From contig JAHLWZ010000066.1 in NCBI GenBank assembly GCA_020536535.1, positions 10,552 through 35,857 of the forward strand: a stretch of 25,306 nucleotides of DNA. Direction: 5' to 3'. A program made the translations under genes and the position numbers. Each line of letters starts with the position of its first letter. The first letter of the stretch is position 1. The stretch comes from Pelomyxa schiedti (Eukaryota; Evosea; Pelobiontida; Pelomyxidae). This document shows positions 1 to 8,900 of the stretch, in pieces. The notes beneath the pieces were generated by a model. It was not told the origin of the DNA. It saw only the letters and a list, made by a program, of their open reading frames with translations, and did not search any database.

Positions 1-34
1 GTGAAAGGAGTTCCATTGTGCTGACTGTCATTAG

Positions 35-252
35 TTCCAAAACAAATAATAAAACCCTTCTCACTGTCGAGCATCAGTTCTCTTAATAAACAATCTCTTG
101 TTGATACCGAGGCATATGGAGATACTGGCATAGTGGCGAGAGAGACGCCAGCATGGTGGAATCATGATGGCATTACGGAGATTACCGGCCCCGAAGCGTA
201 CATTTCCGACACTGGCAGCATGCATACTACAGCAGGATTAGTGCAGAAATGA
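35..252 (+). CDS. Unidentified 3' terminal exon (partial gene at window edge)
   Basis: A frame of about 72 codons is open from position 25 to a TGA at 250-252. A plausible splice acceptor (TCATTAG, ending at 34) would begin an exon here. The translated tail has ordinary protein composition (for example DTEAYGDTGIVARETPAWW and HDGITEITGPEAYISDTGS), with a loose internal echo of DTG-containing stretches. I do not recognise a family. The upstream exons would lie outside the window. A different frame is also open over positions 3-89, so the assignment rests only on composition and the acceptor-like site. Confidence 0.25.
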
Positions 253-1396
253 TGGGAACCATGCATACAACATCCGGCAAGCGTTTGTACAAACACAGGA
301 ATGCTAGATATGTAGAATCAAAGCTCATAAATCATCCAAAGCTATGTAGCATTAGTACAACTCTATTTATTCATTTTGGTTGTATTTATTGTTTCATTGG
401 CTTGTATTTGCATTTATTAAGCATAAATTCTATTGGTATTATTGAATTTCACTCTATGGAAAAGAGACTTTCGAAATAGTCATGGTAAACTTTATTTTGA
501 AGTGAGGAACACGTACCTAATGTTTTGGGTTGCACTCTGTCAGTGCATATGGACTACGTATCAATTTCCAGGAGGCACCTGGAAGCATGGGAAATGTGAA
601 AACCCCAGCAAGGAACCAAGGCAAGGAAGCCATAATTTGCATTTGTTCACCAAGCATGGAAATTGCTCAGAATTATCGGACCTATTTCTTGAAGGAAAGC
701 TCTCAGGAACTGAGCATACTTGTATTTGCCAAGATCCTGAAGCTCAGCAACAAGAGCACTGTGAGCAATCTAGCACTTGCTCTAGGACCGCCATGAGCAA
801 GAACAATCTGAGGTGGACCAATACATCATTTCCAAGCATTTGTAAAAGCTCTGGATACGGCAGCTTTCACACAAGCCTGTAATCAGTAGCAACTCTACTC
901 TGGCCGCCATAGCATTTTCTGCACATCATCATGGTCTGATATACTGGAAACTCCATCTGGTACTCGGAAGGCATCCAAGTCATTTGGCACTCAAGCAAGG
1001 AAATTTTGCTATACCTGACACGGAGGGAATAAGGGATTTTTAAAAAGGAACAACAAAAAGAGCAGATTACTGAGAACCTCCAATCTCTGGCGCCACTCAA
1101 GAGTAGGTTAGTTGTTTGAGACTGCTCAGCAGTCCATTGGATATCTCGCCGACGGATTTGACGGGTGTGAAAAAACGGAAATTGTCGGCGACCCCCACCT
1201 CCTTGACCCCACATGCCACATACACAAATGCACCCTGTGACATCACCTGCACGCTTCGCCTCTGCACACTCACAAAGAAAAACAATAAAAAAAAATAAAC
1301 ATCGAAAAGTGCCGTCTTTTACAACCCCGAGGATCGTTTCCCGGAAAACCTGTTTCATCCGAAATCAAAACACCCATTTTTTTTCCTTTCGTCACA
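253..1396. other. Intergenic region, no supportable gene
   Basis: This stretch is AT-rich and has only overlapping short frames on both strands, none with convincing domain content or a consistent splice pattern. It contains one copy of a dispersed repeat (about 690-860, listed separately). Immediately upstream of the patatin start there is a T-rich run followed by CGTCACA before the ATG at 1397, which probably forms the 5' leader and promoter-proximal DNA of that gene. Confidence 0.5.
690..860 (+). repeat. Dispersed repeat copy, direct match to about 18.10-18.19 kb
   Basis: The core TCTAGCACTTGYTCTAGKACCGCC is shared with the segment near 18107, followed by GCAAGAAC and, after several mismatches, ATTTCCAAGYRTTTGTA. 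The two copies lie in the same orientation and look diverged by perhaps 15-25 percent (an estimate by eye). This suggests an old dispersed element or a decayed gene family fragment. The limits are approximate; the similarity fades upstream of about 690. Confidence 0.5.
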
Positions 1397-4044
1397 ATGT
1401 CGCAGCACTACGGCGGCGCAGTGACTATGCAGCCCTCGTCGCAATCACCGCCTCCCATAATCGGGCAACAGGCAGCTTCCCCTCCCCCGACTACGTCCTC
1501 CACGCAGATGCTTCAGCAGCAACAGCAACAGCAGCCGCAGCCCCAACAACTGAAGCAGGACCAACAACAAGGCGGCATGCAGTCGGCCATCGCCGCCCAG
1601 GCGTCGAAGCTCTCCCGCCTGCTGTCGCGCAGCTCCGACGACCTCCTCGCGAGCGTCAAGGTGCGGCTGTCCTCGTCCTCCACGCCCCAGTCCTCTTCCC
1701 TCGCGTCGCCCTACGACGACCCCTCGGCGTGCCCCATAATCGGCTCCCCGCGACAGGCCTCATCGCCGCCGTCCGTGGACTCGCCCAACGCCGTCTCCAC
1801 CGCGAATCAGCAGGCGCCCTCGCCCTCGCCGTCGCCGTCGCAGCCGCAGCCGCAGCAACAACAGCAGCAGCAGCCCCCACACTCGCCGTCGCAGTCTCCC
1901 GTTCTCAACTTCACGTCGCCGCCGTTGGGACCCTCAGGCGACGACAAGCCTCAGCTCGTGAGGTGGGCACTGTCTCGATTCGGCGGCAGCTCCAGCTCGT
2001 CGTCGTCGTCGTCGCCCGCCGCTTCTTCTCCATCTGCAATGGACATGCCGTCGTTAGGCGAAACGTCGGTTGTTGGCGGATCCGGCGACGCTTCAATCGT
2101 TGGGACTTCACCCCAGCAAGGGGCCATGTTCTACTCCCAATCATCATCGTCGTCGTCTTCTGTGAGTAATGGGGGTAGTACTGATGAGACCCCGGCACTG
2201 GTGAAGTGGGCTCTGTCCAGTGTGAAGGGCAGGTTCTCTGGAAGTGCATCACCCACGCCGTACCCGCCTCCAACTGAGGACCTTGTTGCGGACTTGATTC
2301 TGAACAATGATGATTCTGTCTCCACTTCTGCAACTGCTTCTGCTGCTCCGGGTGGTGGAGTGGTCGTGCCAACGAGGGGATCGCCGCCTGTTACTGCCCC
2401 GGCGCAGGATGACAACTCGCTGGTGAAGTGGGCCACTGGGCTGTTGAGTAGCAGTCAGAAGGGTGATGATAAAGCTACGGAGGAAGAAGCTTATCTGGCA
2501 CAGCTGGAGGCAGCAATGGCGAAAGGGGGTACGATAAAACAGGTTGGCATTCTGTTGAGTTGTACAAGCTTGACCTTCACGTAAAGCATTAACTGGTTTA
2601 CACCTCAGTTAACAGGTCCTCCACCACTCCCTGCTGACAAATCCAAGTTCCGCGTTCTGGCACTTGATGGAGGAGGAGTGAGATGCATCATGGAATGTGT
2701 CATTCTATCACGGATAGTTCAAGTATTCTCTGCCTGTTCATAATGTCACACCCACTGTAATTCCCTATGTGTGGTTCATCCATCCGCTTGGTTAGATGTT
2801 CCCCAACTTTTTTGATAGCATTGATTGTATTGCCGCCGTGTCAGGAGCAACTCCAATAGCGGGCTGTATTTCTTTGGGGTACCCCATTGAAGTCCCAGCC
2901 AAGCTTATGGAACTATCTGCAATAAAAACACTCTCAAAGGGTGCTGGAAATGGCCTCACGAGCCCAAAGTACACATCCATAATACCAAAAATAAATATAA
3001 ATTGGAAAATAACTTTTTTTTTCCCCAAGGTACAATGAAAAGTGGCTGAAAATTACATCTGATAACACCTTCCCGAATGTTATAATGAGGGAACTGCCAA
3101 AGCGAGTTGTAATCCCTTCCTATAGGATTGACTTTCCCCCTGCGGCATCCACTACTACTACTACATCCTCTTCAGCTCCACCACCTTCACCAACGCCACC
3201 TCTGCCACCAGCCTCTCCAATTCTCTCTCCCCGGTCAGTGAAACATCCTCTTCTCAATGAAAATCACAACTCTACTGCCCCACAAGAAGAAGCACACTGG
3301 CTTTCCTTCAATCTCCAACTTCCTTGGGCATCCCATGCTGCACCTCAAGTCACGTTTGACAATGCAGCTGTGCCTGAACTGTATAACAACTTGAAACCTG
3401 GAAATTTTGGTGAGGACGAATACTTATCAAATGTGGTTATGCGCTCTGCTGCTGCACCCGGATACTTTTCTTCCTTTCAAGGCTGTGTTGATGGTGGCGT
3501 TTTTGCATCAAACCCAGCCGTATGTATTCTATTCTCAGAGATTTCACCTTTTCAAGTCCACTGATATTGTACAGTTTGCAGCTTTACCTTTGATTATCGG
3601 AACAAATCCACAAGCACTTGGATTTTCTCCGTCTCAGGTTGTTCTGCTCTCGTTAGGGTATTTTTATTCTCCCTGAATTTCATTTGTTAGTCCCTTAAGT
3701 AGAACACAGGACAGGGAGAACCTCAAAGTCCTACTTTGACCCTTCGTTCAAGGATGGAGGTCTTTTTTTTTCTCCGCACCTGTTTCACGTCACCTAAAAT
3801 CCACCGAACTTAAGGAGTGATAAAATGGGGACCACGCGTTGTTGACCTCTTCCAATCTGGTGCGGAAGGCCTTTGCGAGTGGGCGTGTCAGATGACACTG
3901 TCGGATCGATACCACCGCGTGTCTCCCATCCTCAGCAGTGACATAAAGCTGGACGAGTTCCAGCACTTTGCTGAGCTCAAGTCGATGGCGACAGCTGAAG
4001 ATCTAAGTGCTACGTTCGCGTGGCTCGAAAGGTACTGGTTCTGA
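1397..4044 (+). CDS. Patatin-like phospholipase with long disordered N-terminus
   Basis: Exons by phase: 1397-2542, 2609-2722, 2796-2968, 3030-3519, 3575-3657, 3710-3759, 3815-4044, total 2286 nt (761 aa). All six introns are GT-AG and 52-73 nt long. Residues 1-382 are GC-rich Ser/Pro/Gln low-complexity sequence with three LV(R/K)WA motifs. The patatin domain starts near residue 396. The oxyanion loop is LALDGGGVR (about 400-407), the presumed nucleophile is Ser436 in IAAVSGATP, and the dyad Asp is D632 in DGGVFASNPA, followed by LSLGTG. This family hydrolyses acyl esters of phospholipids or lipids using a Ser-Asp dyad. A Pro/Ser/Thr-rich insert (nt 3145-3235) separates Ser from Asp. The usual GxSxG elbow reads A-V-S-G-A, so activity is uncertain. 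No signal peptide or membrane segment is evident. The start ATG is preceded by CACA and no in-frame alternative looks better. Substrate and location are unknown. Confidence 0.88.
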
Positions 4045-4304
4045 AGATCCCAGGTTTTTTATCAAATTGTGAGTGTGAAGACTGTGCCGGCAAATCCCTT
4101 CTTGCGAGGGAAGTAAAACAAAAAAAAAAAACTCAACACTGAGAACAAGGCATTACTTTTTTTTTTTTCGGCATGTGTTGTTGGCATCACTTCCCTGCTC
4201 GATCTCGTCGTGATCACGGAATTTTCCAAATCTGAAGATCATAAAAACACATAAAATAACGAGGGGAGAGGTGTTGGTACTTGGTGTTACTACGACTGCG
4301 GGAA

Positions 4305-5640
4305 ATGGCGCGAAATGAAGAGAAGGCCAACTCGATGCTGAACCGATGGGTCACGATGAAGCAGGAGGAGCGTGTCGGCTCGCTCCGTCGGCGGCCTGCG
4401 ATCGCGGCGGAGGCAACCAAGTTGCACGAGGCGGAGAGGTGGCGGCACCAAATACTCCGCGAGATATCTCAGAAAGTCGGAGAGATCCACAACTGTACGT
4501 GGGTTTTTTCTTTCTTTCTTTCTTTTTCTTTTTCTTTTTCTGTTCGTGCTCTCACGCCACTGTGTTTCATTTGTTTGTATTTTTACCATTTTTCATTGAT
4601 AGAGTGCTGATGTCGCTCGCACCTCCCTTTTTCGTGCCTTTGTTCTCCTCCACCAACATCTTTTTGTGTTTATGCACTCTTGCAGCCTCCCTCGGAGAGC
4701 ACAGAATCCGCGAGTTGAATGATGAAATCAACAGACTGTTTAGAGAAAAATTCCACTGGGAAAGAAGAATTGTGGAGCTTGGCGGCGCTAACTATGTACC
4801 TTCTCCAGTTTACAGTTTGGTTTATTACTCAGCAATCTCATAGAGCAGAGCACCTCGAATTATGGATTCACTGGGACGAGAAATCATTGGTCCTGGCGGT
4901 TACAAGTAATTCTTTCTATTACTGAGAAGACCATTCAAGTCTATGTCCAGATATTTCGGTGAAGCCCGCAATTTACCGGGTGTAAAAGAATTGCTCGAAC
5001 CTCCTGGTATGTTTCTTCTTTGCGCCATTTTCCAGCAAAACTTCTTTGCACTAATTTCCCACAGAGGCTGTTGAAATTGCACACAAGTCAAAAGGGGAAG
5101 TGACCAAAAACATTGATCCTGATTATTATGGGTTCCGGGATGACGAGGATGGTTTACTTGCTAAAATGGAGGAAGTTGCAGAACAAAGACGTGTGGAAGA
5201 GACACAATATAACGTTCACCTAATTGCCACTCAGTTATTGATGAATATGTTCATAACTGGAAAGAGGCACGGGCAGAAAAACTGAGGGTGCAGGAGCAGC
5301 TGGGCATAACAATGAAAGAGGAAGATGATGGAGTAGGTGATGACATGCGAGATGTTGTGGTACACTTCTTCCGAGTCTAATAATCTGTAATGACAAATAC
5401 AAGGAACAACTAGAAAGTCAGTTTACTGCTCACGTTCCTGTTCCTGATAAAAAGGATGTGGAAAAGGCTCTCCTTGATCAACGCAAGAAGGTACTTTGCG
5501 TGCTGTCTTCTTTTTATTGAATACCAACCATCAACAACAAAAAGGAACTCTTAGCAAAGTATCTCAGTGAAGACCTTGTTGAGGACCTTACTGTATCCGA
5601 GCAACAAGTGCGAGCTGTAACTGGGCGGCAAATGTCCTAG
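4305..5640 (+). CDS. ISY1: Pre-mRNA-splicing factor ISY1
   Basis: Exons: 4305-4494, 4686-4795, 4844-4905, 4951-5006, 5065-5190, 5235-5359, 5404-5490, 5545-5640, total 852 nt (283 aa), close to the usual family length of about 285. Family landmarks in order: MARNEEKANSMLNRW at the N-terminus, ERWRHQILREIS, RIRELNDEINRL, ELGGANY, GGYKYFGEARNLPGV, IDPDYYGF with acidic DDEDG, the coiled-coil-like VHNWKEARAEKLR, then AHVPVP and the C-terminal LLAKYLSEDL. ISY1 is a nuclear component of the Prp19-associated (NTC) spliceosome and helps position the branch helix during catalytic steps. The intron at 5191 uses a weaker GTGTGG donor; it was chosen because it alone keeps frame into VHNWKEARAEK. The 191-nt intron 1 is unusually long for this locus. 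The gene starts 260 nt after the patatin stop on the same strand. Confidence 0.96.
4504..4541 (+). repeat. Pyrimidine simple repeat inside ISY1 intron 1
   Basis: A run of TTTC units grading into TTTTTC units lies at the 5' side of the 191-nt ISY1 intron. It is far from the acceptor at 4685, so it is more likely a microsatellite expansion that lengthened the intron than the functional polypyrimidine tract. Confidence 0.8.
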
Positions 5641-5987
5641 ACCCACAGAGTCCCTTCACACCATTGTAGTTTTGGATCCCAATATGAGGCATACTCTCAC
5701 AACACTTCTTTGCACTGTGCAGTGAACCAGAAAAAAAAAAAGTTCATTTCTTCTCATTTGCAGTGCTTTTCGCCCTTGTGCCAATTGTCCGATTGACAAT
5801 GCACAGTCCTCCACTCGAAAATGAACAGCACAGCAGCACGGAAGTCCACGATGAAAAGATGGACAAACAACAAAAGTCAGTACCCATTTTAAGTGAAAGG
5901 CTTCCTTTTACGGAAAAAGCGCGCAAATACAAAAGCACAAACAAAGCAAAAACAAAAAAAAGTTCGAACGAAAAACCAAAAAACACA

Positions 5988-8900
5988 ATGACCACGCCCC
6001 CCACCGCCGATCGTCAGCAGCACCAACAACAGCCACAACGACACGCAGCGGCCTCGTCGCCCACTCCCTCAGCCGCAAGCGACGAAACCTCGACGGCGGC
6101 AGCCCAACCAACAACCACAACAGCGGCATCGAGCCCCACGCGGTCCTCGTCCTCGTCATCGACTTCGGCTTCGACGAATACGTCCTCGCGACGCACGACC
6201 ACGAGGACCCACCGGCACCGGCAGCAGCACGAGGAGGGCGCCGACGCGCTCTCGTCCTCGCCGCCGTCGGCGTCGCCCTCGACGTCGCCCTCGCAGCAAC
6301 AGCACCACCACCATCACCACAGCACGAGCAGCACCGCGTCGGCGTCGGCGGCGTCTCCGCCCAGCCCCGCCGCGAACCAGCACCACCACAGCGTGAGCAG
6401 CGGAGGAGGAGGAGGCGGCGGCGGGCACCACCACGGCAGCGGGCACCACAGGTCGTCGAGGACGCCGTCGCCCACGCCGCCGACGCAGCGCGCCTCGGCG
6501 TCGGCGTCGCCCTCGCCGTGCTCGTCGTCTTCGCCGTCGCCGTCCCCGTCGTCTTCTTCGTATTCGTCGTCGTCGTCCACCACGCCCATAATCTCGCCGT
6601 GGGGGCTGACCAACGTGGTGTGCACCACGCCGAGCTCGCCGTCCATGTCGGCCAACAGCAGGCACTCGCCGGTGGGCATCGGCATGTGCCTGAGCAGCGG
6701 GGGCAGCACCGGCAGCATCACGAGCACGAGCAGCAGCGGGAGCACCGGCGGCGGCGGCGGCGGGGGAGGCCACCACGGGGGAGGCGGAGGAGGAGGAGGA
6801 GGAGGCGGCGGCGGCAGCGGGCACCACGGGCACCACCACAGCCACAGCGCGAGTGAAGAGAAGTCGCCGCGCTCCAGGACCAGGGACTCGCCGCGGGACT
6901 TGCCCCTGCCCGCCAGGGGCTGCGGGATATTCTACCGGACGGCGCCGGAAGCACCGGGAGCGGGCGGGGGAGGTGGAGGTGGAGGTGGAGGTGGAGGTGG
7001 AGGTGGAGGTGGAGGTGGAGGTGGAGGTGGAGGTGGAGGTGGAGGTGGAAGTGGAGGAGGAGGAGGAGGGGGGCAGGTTCATGGGACGGTGGGAGGGAGC
7101 GGCGGGGGTTTTGTGTTTATGGGATTGCAGGCTTGTTTTGTTACGGTGAATTTGTGTGGTGCATTTGCGCGGGTCTACTTGAGACAAATATTCGACACAT
7201 CTCGCTTGGTGGATTCCGACGAAACTATATCATACGAGTTGATAACCTTTTGCTTTTCTTGGATCTTATTTTCTTTTATCTGCTTTGCTTCGTTTATGCT
7301 CCCACCTTTTGTGTTGTGCTATTATTCATTTGCAAAGGAATTGAATTCCACTAACTTAATTGCCTACCAAAAAGGTATAATTTCGCACCTTCGGCACATT
7401 GTGATGTTATAGAGGATATAAAAGTTTGTATATCAGATCAAACACGCTTTTCGTATGGTGACTTATCTCCTTGCTTTACTTTTTTGATTCCAACTTACAT
7501 TCAGCGGGAAGTGAACACATACCCACCAGACCAGGGTACATGAGACTCGGACGAATTTCCCGCGGTAATAATGCTGAAGCACATGTTGTTTATCTCGTCC
7601 ATCTCAAGTGCCACAGTGCCTTCCCATTCCTTTCTCGAATCATTCTAACTTTTTTTCTTAGCCCTGAATATAAGAAAATTCACATTACCAGTCGATATCG
7701 CTCCTTTATCACTATTTAACCATGCGGCATCTCCTCAAGCACCAGGAAGAACACACACAACATCTTCTGACAATACCACACCTTCAAAGGGACTTTCTGT
7801 AAATCTTCGCATTGCTCTAGAATGGCTAAAAACTTTACCCACCAAACCCGTTCCACCTACTGTACAGTGCACCTCCCATGAACTTAACCTTGCCACTCAC
7901 CTCACTTCATCTGAGGCCACATTTCACACTTCAGAGGTGATGACCTGACCTTCATGGAATGTTTTTACCCTTTTGTAGGTATTAACAGGATTGATGCATA
8001 ATATGGTATTTGCAATAAGTGATGATTTATCCAGCACAAATCCACGTGGATGGTTTGAAGTGTTTCCCACAAACCCCAACATCGTACTGTCTCCACCTCA
8101 CTTCTTTTTTCCAACACCATTGCAGGGTGATTCCCAAGATCCTATTGCTTCCCTTCAACAAACCTACACTTGGTCTTGCATGTTCCAATTCACTGCACCA
8201 CGAGCCTGCACTCCAAAAGGAAGTGGGTTGACTATAGTATTAGACCTGTAAGCTATTCTAATATTTGATACAAACTTACTGTTGGTTGGCAGGCAACATG
8301 ACAGTAACCAAGTAAGATTATGTAAAGCACTGAAAAGCAGAATTACTCAAGTTCCCGAATACATGACTTTCAACACACTAGCCTATACACCCACACTCTC
8401 TAGTGCGTTTAGTTCAGGTTTGCCTCGGAGGTATTTAGAGCTTTCTTATCAGTCTCCCACTTAACACTCAACTAGCAACGAAAACATTGAGCAATTTGTA
8501 CAGTTTTTATCTTCTATTACTATTCCCGAAAAGGGTACTATTTCTGCTGTACAACAACAAATTCAAAGCACAAAGGTTGTGATCTACTCACACCTCTGAG
8601 GGCTGAACTTTCTCACACCACCACGGCAAGGCAGCTTTTAATTTTCACAGACACTCTCACTGAAGAGCATCTTGGCTCAATCTTCCTCCTTTGTGGAGAA
8701 TTGGGTATTTTTCCACTTGTAAATTGCGGGAATGGTCTAAGTTTTCATTTCAGAGACAAGGGTCATTGCTTTTTTGGTGAGTGAGGAAAAACCGCAATTA
8801 TCATGTGGGCTACGGCACACTATGAAGAGCCAAGGAAATCTTACATATTGCATAAGCAGTTCATGTTCTACCCACAACCTGAAAAAAGCTATTGACGGTG

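Noticed and set aside
867-1358. 163-codon minus-strand frame upstream of the patatin gene
   Set aside because: The peptide is an unbalanced mix of Cys/Phe runs and Gly/Arg runs, lacks any domain, and overlaps the probable promoter and leader of the plus-strand gene.
5763-5987. Upstream in-frame extension of the large fusion gene (GTG at 5763, ATG at 5799)
   Set aside because: The extension is Lys/Glu-rich, sits in an A-r​ich leader and starts only 120-160 nt after the ISY1 stop; the ATG at 5988 has a better context. The ATG at 5799 remains possible.
6156-7187. 343-codon minus-strand frame opposite the low-complexity exon
   Set aside because: It is Arg/Ser-Thr dipeptide repeat sequence produced by reading the GC-rich Ser/Gly/His exon backwards; the sense frame splices into recognised domains.
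7238-7412. Apparent C-terminal hydrophobic tail of the first large exon (possible membrane segment)
   Set aside because: The Phe/Leu-rich stretch is a T-rich intron (7238-7374) with GT-AG ends and a CTAAC branch-like site; splicing it restores the VIT-like frame.
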